Source: Micavibrio aeruginosavorus
GTDB taxonomy: Bacteria > Pseudomonadota > Alphaproteobacteria > Micavibrionales > Micavibrionaceae
Direction of reading: 5' to 3'
Length of the DNA: 64,000 nucleotides
NCBI GenBank assembly: GCA_016432265.1
Contig: CP066681.1
Span: forward strand, 2,320,342-2,384,341
The translations under genes were made by a program, and so were the position numbers. Of this stretch, positions 43,520-52,485 are shown one piece after another. Numbering within the stretch: the first letter of the stretch is position 1; every line of letters begins with the position of its first letter. The notes under the pieces were generated by a model. The model searched no databases. It saw only the letters and a list, made by a program, of their open reading frames with translations, and was not told the DNA's origin.

Positions 43520-45775
43520 ATGGCTTCACATCAAAAACCCAAAAACCGCTTTGAAAAAGATTTCGGCATCGCGCTGCGCAGCTTCGTATCCGCGATCCGT
43601 GCCGCCGAACACAGCGAGGACTTCCGCAACGCTTTCATCCTGCAAGCAGAAGAACGCCGAAACGGTCGCGATTTTCATGAAATCGCAATGGATACCCTGA
43701 TCGACAGCTATGTTCAGGTGACTTACCCCCTAAAGCCCGAACGTGTGCCGCTAGCCCCCTATCGCCAACTGCTTGAGGCCCGCGACAAGCGTAGCGCAAG
43801 TTTTCAAGACGCCCGCCGACATCTGGACTATAAAAGGGCTGAACATATCGATAACCTCGGGTTGAGCTATGCCCCGGAATTCGTCACGATTTTCGGCGAT
43901 CACCCACGCTTCGAAGTCAAACGCGTGATGGAGGCCTGGGCCAAAGCAGTGGAATGCATGGGCGTCTGCCTGATATCGGATCGCGCCCAGCAAGTGCAGG
44001 CGCGCGCGCAAAAGCACAAGGCCCGCTTCGTATCCCTGTTCGAACGCAATTACGAACAAAAAACCGTCGGCAAACTCGAAGGCGAGCTATCGCTGAAAAA
44101 GGACGCCGCGCGCGGCCCTTATGAGTCAGACGACCTGAATTACCTGATGAACGAAGCCGAAGGCCGCAACCTGCCCCCGGCGATATTAAGGCGCTTTGAA
44201 CGCGACCTGACCCGTCTCGACAAGATGAAAGAAGGCAACAGCAGCTACGACAGCATCATAGAGCCCCTCTATACGATGCTGGATCTGCCGTGGGACGAGA
44301 TGAGCCCGCTTGAAGAATCAATTACAAAAGCGGAACAGGCTCTGGATGAAAACCATTACGGCATGGATCAAATCAAAAGAGTGATTATCGAACATGTGGC
44401 CGTGCAGCAACGCACGCGCTCGAATAAAGGGCGCATCCTCTGCCTCAACGGCGAACCCGGCGTCGGCAAAACCTCGATCGGTCATGCGATTGCGGAAGCC
44501 ACCGGGCGCGAATTCGTGCGGATTTCACTAGGCGGCGTGCGCGACGAAACCGAAATCCGCGGCCACCGCAGCACCTATGTCAACGCCCAGCCCGGACGCC
44601 TGGTCAAGGCGTTGATCGAAGCCGGAACCAGCAATCCGCTGATCCTGCTTGATGAAATCGACAAGATCGGCGCTGGCAACGGCAAAGACAGCGGCATCGA
44701 AGCCGCGATGCTCGAAGTCCTCGACCCTGAGCAAAACAAAGCATTCCGAGACACTTTCCTTGCCGAGGAAGTCGATCTTTCAAACGCCCTCTTTGTCTGC
44801 ACATCCAACAATGCCCGCAACATCATGCCGGCGTTGCGCGACCGCATGGATCTTGTCAACCTGCCTGGCTACACGCAGGAGGAGAAATTCAATATCGCCG
44901 GAAAATATCTGGTGCCCAAGCAGATGAAAGCCGCTGCGCTGTCCCGTAAGGACATAGATATCAAGGACAGTGCTCTGCGTGCGCTGGTTACGGATTACGT
45001 GCGTGATGCCGGGGTTCGCAATCTGGAGCGCATGATCGAGAAAATCTGCCGCAAGGCCGTGCACGAACTGCAAGCCGGGAAAAGCGATTTTGTGACTGTA
45101 ACCGCCGATAACGTAGCCGACTACATAGACAGCGACCCCAGACGCAAACCTATTCTCAAGGACGAAGTCGGCGTTGTCCGGGGCCTTGCCGTACAAGGCA
45201 GTACCGGCTGCATGCTGACCATGGAAGCCTTGAAAATCCCGTCCAGGAATTTCGCTATCGAAACCACTGGTGAAATGGGGCAAACGATGGCCGAATCGAT
45301 CAAGGTCGTCAAAACCCTGCTGGAGGCGAAAGCCAAGGACTACAAGATCGAAAATCTGGACAAAGCCCGCCTGCATATCAACGCTGCCGATGACGGCCCC
45401 AAAACCGGGCCTTCAGCGGGTGCCGCGTTCTTTACTGTTGCCCTCTCGGCGCTCACCGACAAGCCTATTCGCGGCGACCTCGCCATGACCGGAAAAATCT
45501 CCCTGCGCGGCCACATTCAGGCCATCGGCGGGGTACGCGAAAAACTGGAAGGCGCCCTGCAGGCCGGGATCAAAACCGTACTGATCCCGCAGGAAAACCT
45601 CGACGACCTCGCCCGCGTTTCGGCGGAAATCAAAAGCAGGCTCGAAGTTATACCGGTCAGCCATATCGACGAAGTTATCAAAATCGCCTTCAACGAGGCG
45701 AAACCGGCCCTGCCCGCCACGGCTAAGGCTCTGGCTGCGCCGGGAGAGCGCCAGCCCGCTCCGGCAGCCCCATAG
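43520..45775 (+). CDS. Lon-like ATP-dependent protease with unusual N terminus
   Basis: 751 residues. AAA module with Walker A GEPGVGKTS (311-319) and Walker B PLILLDEIDKI (373-383). The Lon protease domain has catalytic Ser632 (GPKTGPSAGAAF) and Lys675 (GGVREKL), 43 residues apart as in E. coli Lon. The helical segment before the AAA domain (about 205-260, ending in LDLPWDEMSP) corresponds to the Lon LALPW region. The N-terminal 200 residues show none of the usual LON-domain features (PLLPLRDxVVFP and so on) and are a helical region I do not recognise. A Pro/Ala tail ends it. AGGGA about 11 bases before ATG. Cytoplasmic; likely different substrates from housekeeping Lon. Confidence 0.88.
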   Translation: MASHQKPKNRFEKDFGIALRSFVSAIRAAEHSEDFRNAFILQAEERRNGRDFHEIAMDTLIDSYVQVTYPLKPERVPLAPYRQLLEARDKRSASFQDARRHLDYKRAEHIDNLGLSYAPEFVTIFGDHPRFEVKRVMEAWAKAVECMGVCLISDRAQQVQARAQKHKARFVSLFERNYEQKTVGKLEGELSLKKDAARGPYESDDLNYLMNEAEGRNLPPAILRRFERDLTRLDKMKEGNSSYDSIIEPLYTMLDLPWDEMSPLEESITKAEQALDENHYGMDQIKRVIIEHVAVQQRTRSNKGRILCLNGEPGVGKTSIGHAIAEATGREFVRISLGGVRDETEIRGHRSTYVNAQPGRLVKALIEAGTSNPLILLDEIDKIGAGNGKDSGIEAAMLEVLDPEQNKAFRDTFLAEEVDLSNALFVCTSNNARNIMPALRDRMDLVNLPGYTQEEKFNIAGKYLVPKQMKAAALSRKDIDIKDSALRALVTDYVRDAGVRNLERMIEKICRKAVHELQAGKSDFVTVTADNVADYIDSDPRRKPILKDEVGVVRGLAVQGSTGCMLTMEALKIPSRNFAIETTGEMGQTMAESIKVVKTLLEAKAKDYKIENLDKARLHINAADDGPKTGPSAGAAFFTVALSALTDKPIRGDLAMTGKISLRGHIQAIGGVREKLEGALQAGIKTVLIPQENLDDLARVSAEIKSRLEVIPVSHIDEVIKIAFNEAKPALPATAKALAAPGERQPAPAAP

Positions 45776-45867
45776 TTGCCATAACACAAATCCAAGCGGG
45801 GTCAGGATTGAAACAAGCCTGATCTTTTCCCTGTACGAACGAAAGGCGGCGCATTATTTCTAGCGCC

Positions 45868-48807
45868 ATGAAACTCGTACCACTGTTGACCCGGCTGACG
45901 CAGGCCTTAAGCCGCCCCGTGATCGTCTTCTGGACTCTGCCCTGGCTGATGCTTCTCCTGCTGGCGGGGACGATCGCGCAGAAATACATCGGCCTCTACG
46001 CCGCACAGGAACAATTCTTCTCCTCGTTCATTCTCTGGCTGGGCCCTTTGCCCCTGCCGGGCGCTTACAGCCTCATAGGCCTTGTTTTCTTAAGCCTGCT
46101 TTGCAAATTCATTGCCGAAAGCCGCTGGAGCTGGCCGCGCGCCGGGATTATCCTGAGCCATTTCGGCGTTCTTCTGCTGCTGGCGGGCGGACTGCTTACC
46201 GCCCTGACCGCCCGTGAAGGCTATATCGTGATCGAGGAACAATCCGAATCGTCCCTGATCGAGGATTATCACGCGCGTGTCCTGACCGTGCTGAAAGACG
46301 GTAAGACCATGGCCATCCTGCCGGCCGAAAATCTGCGCCCGCAACTGACGCTGGGGCTTGACCAAGGCCTGCCTTTCACTGTGGAAATCCGTCGGCACAT
46401 ATTGAACGGCGCGCCGCAGCCGCAAACCGCCCTCGTGAGCGACGACGGCCTTCCTTTGCGCGGCGCGGCGGCCAAAGTGAACATGACGGCAATCCCGCGC
46501 GCCATTCAAAACGAAGATAACCATGGAGCCCTTTGGCTGCGTGTGCGCGGCGCCGGCGAAGACAGCGACGGCATTTATCTGCTGACGGAAATCATGCCTG
46601 TCTTCCCGCAATTCGAGGTCAAGGGTCACGCGTATGAATTGCGGTTCGTCAAAGCCAGCCGCCCTCTGCCCTTCACGCTGGCTCTGACCAATGTCGAAAA
46701 GGAAAACCATCCCGGCGCGGATATGGCGCGCGCCTATCGTTCATCGCTGATCATCAAGGATCAGGGCGGCACATGGCCCGCTGAAATCAGCATGAACAAT
46801 CCGCTGCGCTATCGCGGCTATACGTTCTATCAATCATCATATATGCAAACCCCAAAAGGAGAAGCGACCGTCCTGAGCGTGGTCTGGAACAGCGGGCGCC
46901 TGTTCCCCTATGTCGCCAGCGCCATCATCTCCCTTGGCCTCATCCTGCACCTGCTGCTTTCAGTACGCGCGAGAAAGGCAACCCTCGCCGCGCTGGTCTT
47001 GTTAACGATACTGAACGGCTCCCATGCTCATGCGGAGGCCCCCGCGATGGACATGGCTGACTTCCGCCTGATCCCCGTGTTGCACGAAGGACGCCTGAAA
47101 CCCCTTGAAAGCTTTGCCCGCATAGAACTGCATAAATTCTCGGGCCAAACAGGGCTTGCAAGCCTCGATGCGAATAACTGGCTGGCTGAATTGCTGTTCG
47201 ATCCGGCGCGCGCGGCTGAACGGCCTGTTTTTAAAGTCAGGCAACATGATGTCCGCGATCTTCTGGGCTTACCTGAAGTTCCCGGCTATCTCTATCCTTT
47301 CAGTGTCCTGAGTAAAACCATGGCCCCGCAGGCCGAACGCCTGCAAACCCTGTTGCAAATGCCGCCCGCGCAACTCGACGTCCGCCAGAAGGCTCTTGTC
47401 GACCTGCATCGCGATATCAGCGCCTATATGCAGATCATGCGCGCATTCTCTTTAGTTCTGCCCCTGGCGATCACCCCGCCGGAAAGCTTGCTGAACGCTT
47501 CGGAAAAAGAGGTTCTGACAAAAGAAGCCACCGACTTTCTGACATTGCGCAAGCTGGAAGAACGCGCCGCCCGCCGCCTGAAAGACATTATCGGCAAGAA
47601 AGGCGAAGATCCGGCTATTTACAATGAAGAAGAAAAGGCCATCGCCACCTTCGCCTGGCAATTGAGCCTCTTTGCAGACAGCAGCCGCGACAACCATCTC
47701 TTCCGCGTCATGCCGGTCATCGGCAACGACGAGGAGCGTCTGTCGCCGTGGGCCGTGCTGCGGGAAGGGCAAGGCTCGCCCGCCAGCGCCGCCTTGCTGC
47801 GGGACTGGAAAAAGCTGGGCCTTGCATGGCTGGCGCAGGATAAAACCGCATGGCAGGACGCTGCCCGGCTCCTGCGCAAGCATCTCGCTACGCCTGATAC
47901 GGGTCGTTTCAGGGCTGAAGTTGTCTACCACGCCGCGCAACCCTTCCAGGTCGCTTTAGCGCTCTATGCGCTGGCGGCCTTCTGCCTGGCGATCCTCCAT
48001 TGCACGGACAAGGGCTTCTGGTATCGTCTGGCGTCTTTGTCGCTGACCGGCGGGGCGTTGGCTCACGTCGGCGGCATTGTGCTGCGCATATACATTCTAA
48101 ACCGCCCCCCTGTCGGAACGCTTTACGAGTCGTTGCTGTTCGTCTCGCTGATCTGCGGCCTTGCCGGAGCCGCGCTCTTTATCAAAAGGAAGGACGCACT
48201 GAGCGGTCTTGCCGCCGCTCTCTCCAGCCTGTTGATCCTGATGGTCTCCCTTTATTTCGGGGCGCAGGGCGGTGACTCTCTCTCTATGCTGGTCGCCGTG
48301 CTCAACACCAATTTCTGGCTGGCCGCCCACGTGCTGGTTGTCACCGCCGGTTACAGTTTAGCCATACTGGCCGCGATGATCGCGCATGCGTGGCTGTGGA
48401 CTGGCAAGGACAGGTCAGGACTGTTTACGCTCATGCACCGCATGACGCTCTCAGCCCTGCTCTTCACCGCCGTCGGCACCATCCTCGGAGGGATATGGGC
48501 CGATCAGTCGTGGGGACGGTTCTGGGGCTGGGATCCCAAGGAAAACGGCGCCTTGCTGATCGTGCTCTGGATCGTCTGGTTGCTGCACGGACGCATGGCC
48601 GGAGCCTTGCCGCAGGCGGCCTATGCCCTCGGCGTTGCGGGGCTGAATATGATTGTCGCGCTGGCATGGTTCGGCGTCAACCTGCTCAGCGTCGGTTTGC
48701 ATTCTTACGGTTTTGTTTCGGGGATCGCCGCAGGGTTGGGCGCTTTCTGTCTGACTGAAATTATCTTGTTGTGCTGGCTCTGGCAAAGGAAGCAGCGTCA
48801 TGCATAA
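45868..48807 (+). CDS. Fused System II cytochrome c synthase (ResB-CcsA)
   Basis: 979 residues. N-terminal ResB/Ccs1-like part with spans near 20-40, 50-72, 84-105 and a periplasmic domain to about 350 including NPLRYRGYTFYQSSY. A central region (about 395-690) begins FRLIPVLHEGRLKPLESFAR, as in giant fused CcsBA proteins. The C-terminal CcsA part has HVGGIVLRIYILNRPPVGTL with YESLLF, and the heme-handling WWD motif WGRFWGWDPKENGALL (about 882-897). It exports heme and joins it to apocytochrome c. Alphaproteobacteria mostly use System I (Ccm), so this is uncommon. Confidence 0.9.
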   Translation: MKLVPLLTRLTQALSRPVIVFWTLPWLMLLLLAGTIAQKYIGLYAAQEQFFSSFILWLGPLPLPGAYSLIGLVFLSLLCKFIAESRWSWPRAGIILSHFGVLLLLAGGLLTALTAREGYIVIEEQSESSLIEDYHARVLTVLKDGKTMAILPAENLRPQLTLGLDQGLPFTVEIRRHILNGAPQPQTALVSDDGLPLRGAAAKVNMTAIPRAIQNEDNHGALWLRVRGAGEDSDGIYLLTEIMPVFPQFEVKGHAYELRFVKASRPLPFTLALTNVEKENHPGADMARAYRSSLIIKDQGGTWPAEISMNNPLRYRGYTFYQSSYMQTPKGEATVLSVVWNSGRLFPYVASAIISLGLILHLLLSVRARKATLAALVLLTILNGSHAHAEAPAMDMADFRLIPVLHEGRLKPLESFARIELHKFSGQTGLASLDANNWLAELLFDPARAAERPVFKVRQHDVRDLLGLPEVPGYLYPFSVLSKTMAPQAERLQTLLQMPPAQLDVRQKALVDLHRDISAYMQIMRAFSLVLPLAITPPESLLNASEKEVLTKEATDFLTLRKLEERAARRLKDIIGKKGEDPAIYNEEEKAIATFAWQLSLFADSSRDNHLFRVMPVIGNDEERLSPWAVLREGQGSPASAALLRDWKKLGLAWLAQDKTAWQDAARLLRKHLATPDTGRFRAEVVYHAAQPFQVALALYALAAFCLAILHCTDKGFWYRLASLSLTGGALAHVGGIVLRIYILNRPPVGTLYESLLFVSLICGLAGAALFIKRKDALSGLAAALSSLLILMVSLYFGAQGGDSLSMLVAVLNTNFWLAAHVLVVTAGYSLAILAAMIAHAWLWTGKDRSGLFTLMHRMTLSALLFTAVGTILGGIWADQSWGRFWGWDPKENGALLIVLWIVWLLHGRMAGALPQAAYALGVAGLNMIVALAWFGVNLLSVGLHSYGFVSGIAAGLGAFCLTEIILLCWLWQRKQRHA

Positions 48808-49369
48808 ATGCTTCAACAGCGTATTGATCGCCGCGACGCTGGCGCTGATCCTGCTTACAACATGGTACATCGACGGGCGCGCCCGCGTCGGCGCCGTGCC
48901 GGAGCGCCGGAGCGCCGCCGAAGCGGCAGCCGGAACGGCACCGGATATGACGCTCACAACCCTTAAGAGCGCGCACGTGCGCCTGTACGATTATCGCGGC
49001 AAGATCGTTCTGCTCAACTTCTGGGCGACATGGTGTGCGCCCTGCATCGCGGAATTCGCCCAGTTTCAAAATCTGGCGAAACAGATGCCCGATGACGTAG
49101 TGATACTGGCGGTTTCGATCGACGAGCGGCGCAGCGATATCGACAAATTTATTCACCGTTACCTGCCCAGCCTCGACCGAACGCCGAATTTGATCCTTTT
49201 CCATGACGCCGGGCAGGTAATATCGCAGGATATGTTCCAGACCATCCGCGTTCCTGAAACCATCATCATTAATCCGGAAATGAAAATGGCCCGCAAAGTC
49301 GCGGGCCTGAGTTTCACCTGGGATAGCCAAGAGACAATCGCTTATCTCTCGACGCTGAAAAAAAATTAG
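48800..49369 (+). CDS. TlpA/ResA-type membrane-anchored thioredoxin
   Basis: 189 residues: N-terminal anchor (about 7-25), then a thioredoxin fold with FWATWCAPC (C79 and C82) and cis-Pro in RVPETIII. Overlaps the synthase gene by 8 bases with AGGAAG upstream, so it most likely keeps the apocytochrome CxxCH cysteines reduced for heme attachment. Confidence 0.93.
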   Translation: MHKCFNSVLIAATLALILLTTWYIDGRARVGAVPERRSAAEAAAGTAPDMTLTTLKSAHVRLYDYRGKIVLLNFWATWCAPCIAEFAQFQNLAKQMPDDVVILAVSIDERRSDIDKFIHRYLPSLDRTPNLILFHDAGQVISQDMFQTIRVPETIIINPEMKMARKVAGLSFTWDSQETIAYLSTLKKN

Positions 49370-49692
49370 CTGCCGGGTTTCTCCGGCTTGAATCCGGGTT
49401 TGGGCGTCGCAGCCGGGGAAGCCGGACGCGGCGCATCGGTCAAAGCCTGACCCGCGGCATGGAGCTGCGCCGTACGCATCGCGGCGCCGGCTTGGGCAAA
49501 AATTTCATGACTGCCCGGATTATGGGCTTCGCGCACCTGCCCCAGACGGGCGACATCCTCGCTGCCGAGGGTGCGCGTGCGCGGCGTTTCTGCCACCCCG
49601 GCCAGACGGCCATCCGCGCCAAACGAAAAAGTCCGCGCCTTTCTTTGACTGACCTGAACGCTGTCTGCGCTGACCCCTGTGATTTCCGGCAT
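49366..49692 (-). CDS. Hypothetical protein
   Basis: 108 residues, no membrane span, Ala/Pro-rich with a repeated-looking acidic and basic pattern; C-terminal PRPASPAATPKPGFKPEKPGS is disordered. Convergent with the thioredoxin gene by a four-base overlap. Weak ribosome binding site. Family not recognised. Confidence 0.5.
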   Translation of the reverse strand: MPEITGVSADSVQVSQRKARTFSFGADGRLAGVAETPRTRTLGSEDVARLGQVREAHNPGSHEIFAQAGAAMRTAQLHAAGQALTDAPRPASPAATPKPGFKPEKPGS

Positions 49693-49829
49693 ATTTTCTA
49701 AGACTCCGCTTTTCCCTATTATTCTGTGATCACTTTACGTGGGTATGTTTAAGAAAGCGTAAACTTTGGAGACTCCGCGCCGCCTGCCGCCAATACGTTC
49801 ATTTCTTCTTTTTATATCAGCCCGTTAAC

Positions 49830-49898
49830 AATTAGCCATTCCGTAAGTTTTATCCAGGCGACAGAAGTATTGCCATGGCTAAATTTGGTAGCTATAAT
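49830..49898 (+). promoter_or_regulatory. Promoter and inverted repeat of the metal importer operon
   Basis: TTGCCA (49870-49875), exactly 17 bases, TATAAT (49893-49898). The start point falls at about 49905, at or next to the ATG at 49906, so the mRNA would be leaderless or nearly so. An inverted repeat AATTAGCCAT (49830-49839) / ATGGCTAAATT (49875-49885, one extra A) has its right arm in the -35/spacer, a good place for a metal-dependent repressor. Confidence 0.6.
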
Positions 49899-49905
49899 TA
49901 CATAT

Positions 49906-50892
49906 ATGAAGAAAATTTTGATCATATCCTTGTGTGTCGCCGGACTGGCCGGACTGGGGCTGCACAGCCTCCATTCATGGGCCGCCACCCCGGACAGAAC
50001 CAGCGGACGCCCGCAGATCGTCACCACCACGGCGCAGGTCGCCGATGCTGTTCGCGCCGTCACTGGCGATCTGGCGCAAGTGGAATCGCTGATGGGCGAA
50101 GGCGTCGACCCGCACCTCTACCGACCAACCCGCAGCGACATCATGAAACTGAAAGCCGCAGACATCGTATTTTATAACGGTCTGCACCTTGAAGGGCAGA
50201 TGGTGGAATTGCTAGAGAAGCTGACGAAGGAAAAGCCCGTCTTTGCCATTGCCGCCATGCTGCCTTCAAACCGGCTTCTCGATGGCCCCAACGGGCACGA
50301 TCCCCACATCTGGATGAACGCGCAAAACTGGATTTCCGCCAGTGACGGCATCGCCCTCGCGCTCTCAGGCCTGCACCCGCAGCATCAGGAAACCTATATG
50401 CAAAACGCGCGCGACTACAGCGCCAAACTGGAAGAGCTGGACATCTATATCCGCGAGTCCTTCAGCCGTTTGCCGGTGAAATCGCGCATCCTAGTGACCG
50501 CGCACGATGCCTTTGCCTATCTCGGCGAGGCCTACGGCCTGCAAGTCACCGGCATTCAGGGCATATCGACCGAAAGCGAAGCCGGCCTTAAGAAAATCGA
50601 AGAACTGGTCGACTTGCTGGTTGAAAACAGGATTCCGGCCGTCTTCATTGAAAGCTCGGTCTCGGACAGGAATATCCGCGCCCTGATCGAGGGAGCGGCC
50701 GCGCGCGGCCATCAGGTCAAAATCGGCGGCACGCTCTATTCCGATGCCATGGGCGCCACTGGCACTTACGAAGGCACCTATATCGGCATGATGGATCACA
50801 ACGCCACCACTATCAGCCGCGCGCTCGGCGCGGCGACGCCGCCGCAGGGGCTACAGGGAAAACTCTCGCTGGCGTCTAATCAGCATGAGTGA
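49906..50892 (+). CDS. Mn/Fe-type metal ABC transporter, substrate-binding protein
   Basis: Periplasmic cluster A-I metal-binding protein (SitA/MntC/TroA type), 328 residues, signal peptide about 1-27 (MKKILIISLCVAGLAGLGLH ... SWAA). Metal ligands expected from the family are seen as H70 (GVDPHLYRP), H134 (DPHIW), E223 or E225 (STESE) and D280 (YSDAMG). The Glu/Asp pair and lack of a His-rich loop favour Mn or Fe over Zn. ATG at 49906 without Shine-Dalgarno agrees with a near-leaderless message. First of four genes. Confidence 0.92.
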   Translation: MKKILIISLCVAGLAGLGLHSLHSWAATPDRTSGRPQIVTTTAQVADAVRAVTGDLAQVESLMGEGVDPHLYRPTRSDIMKLKAADIVFYNGLHLEGQMVELLEKLTKEKPVFAIAAMLPSNRLLDGPNGHDPHIWMNAQNWISASDGIALALSGLHPQHQETYMQNARDYSAKLEELDIYIRESFSRLPVKSRILVTAHDAFAYLGEAYGLQVTGIQGISTESEAGLKKIEELVDLLVENRIPAVFIESSVSDRNIRALIEGAAARGHQVKIGGTLYSDAMGATGTYEGTYIGMMDHNATTISRALGAATPPQGLQGKLSLASNQHE

Positions 50893-51622
50893 TTCAGCCG
50901 CTCTTTCCGTGACCGATTTATGCGTCGATTATGGGGCGAAGCGCGTTCTCGATCACGTCACGCTCCAAGCCGCGCGCGGCCGTATAACGGCGGTGATCGG
51001 CCCCAACGGCGCCGGCAAATCAACCCTGATCAAGGCTGTGATGGGCCTGATCCCGATCAGCGGCGGCAATATCGAGTTGCTGGGGCAAAAGGCTGATCGC
51101 CTCTCGCGCAAACGCGTCGCCTACATGCCGCAGCGCAACGCGGTCGATTGGGATTTTCCGGCCAGCGCCCTCGATGTCGTAGCCATGGGGTTGTATGCCG
51201 AGATCGGCTGGGGCCGCCCGGTGCGCCGCCGCCATCTTGATGAAGCGCTGGCCTGTCTGGAGCAAGTAGGGCTGGACGGCGTCGCCAGACGCCCGATCGG
51301 CCAGATGTCGGGCGGGCAGCAACAACGGGTGTTTCTGGCGCGGGCGCTGGCGCAAAAGGCCGACCTTTACCTGATGGATGAACCCTTCGCCGGCGTCGAC
51401 GCCGCGACCGAAGCCTCGATCCTGCAAATCCTCAAGGATATGAAAGCTGGTGGCCGCACCGTTATCTGCGTGCATCACGATCTGCAAACCGTAGCCGATT
51501 ATTTCGACGACGCCATAGCCCTCAACGTCACGACCGTCGCCACCGGCCCGGTCAGCGAGATCATGCGGCCTGAAACCCTGCAACGCGCCTATGGCGGGCG
51601 CCTGCTGCTGGTCGCGCCATGA
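50885..51622 (+). CDS. Metal ABC transporter ATPase
   Basis: 245 residues. Walker A GPNGAGKST, signature MSGGQQQR, Walker B LYLMDEPFAGVD, H-loop HHD. ATPase of the importer; the first 20 residues carry the A-loop YGAKRVLDHV. Overlaps the binding protein gene by 8 bases and the permease gene by 4. Confidence 0.95.
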   Translation: MSDSAALSVTDLCVDYGAKRVLDHVTLQAARGRITAVIGPNGAGKSTLIKAVMGLIPISGGNIELLGQKADRLSRKRVAYMPQRNAVDWDFPASALDVVAMGLYAEIGWGRPVRRRHLDEALACLEQVGLDGVARRPIGQMSGGQQQRVFLARALAQKADLYLMDEPFAGVDAATEASILQILKDMKAGGRTVICVHHDLQTVADYFDDAIALNVTTVATGPVSEIMRPETLQRAYGGRLLLVAP

Positions 51623-52485
51623 TGGCCTACAATACACTGATCGTTCTGCTGGGCACCAGCGTTCTGGGTATTGCCGCCGGCATAACCGGAGTCTTTCTGC
51701 TTCTGCGCAAACGTTCTTTGCTCAGCGACGCCGTCAGTCACGCCACCCTGCCCGGCATAGCCGCTGGATTCCTCGTCGCACTGGCTTTAGGACTGGATGA
51801 CGGCCGCCACCTGCCGACACTGCTGGCGGGCGCGGCCTTGAGCGGCATTCTCGGCGCGGCTTCCGTTCAGTGGCTGAAAGACCGCACCCGCTTGAGCGAA
51901 GATGCCGCCATCGGCGTGGTTCTAAGCTCCTTCTTCGGCCTGGGCATCGTCATGCTCAGCTATATCCAGACTCTGGGCACAGGCAGCCGCGCCGGCCTTG
52001 ACAGCTTCCTGCTCGGGCAAACAGCCGCGCTGACGCGCGAGGAAACCGCCCTCACCGCCCTGATGGCGCTGGCGGTGATCGTCGTCGCCCTCTCCCTGCG
52101 CAAGGAACTCACCTTGCTGTGCTTCGACCCCGTGTTCACCGCCGCCAGCGGCTGGCCCTTGCAGAAGATGGACATGATCCTGATGGGCCTGATGCTGGCG
52201 GTGGTCTGCACGGGCCTCAAAACCGTGGGCCTTATCCTGGTGATTGCGCTGCTGATCATTCCGGCGGCCACGGCGCGGCTGTGGACGGACAGATTGTCCC
52301 TCATGCTGTTTCTGGCGCCATTGACGGGAGGAACCAGCGCGGCAAGCGGCGCGCTGATATCGGCACACTTCACCAGCATTCCGGCCGGGGCGATGATCGT
52401 ACTGACCGCCACTTTGTTTCTGGCCGCCGGCTTCCTGTTCTCGCCCGTTCACGGCATCTTGATCCGGCGGAGGGCGCAGGCATGA
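51619..52485 (+). CDS. Metal ABC transporter permease 1
   Basis: 288 residues, about eight spans; ABC-3 family. LLLRKRSLLSDAVSHATLPGIA is the family region around the coupling helix and inner entrance. Overlaps both neighbours by four bases (ATGA). Confidence 0.93.
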   Translation: MMAYNTLIVLLGTSVLGIAAGITGVFLLLRKRSLLSDAVSHATLPGIAAGFLVALALGLDDGRHLPTLLAGAALSGILGAASVQWLKDRTRLSEDAAIGVVLSSFFGLGIVMLSYIQTLGTGSRAGLDSFLLGQTAALTREETALTALMALAVIVVALSLRKELTLLCFDPVFTAASGWPLQKMDMILMGLMLAVVCTGLKTVGLILVIALLIIPAATARLWTDRLSLMLFLAPLTGGTSAASGALISAHFTSIPAGAMIVLTATLFLAAGFLFSPVHGILIRRRAQA

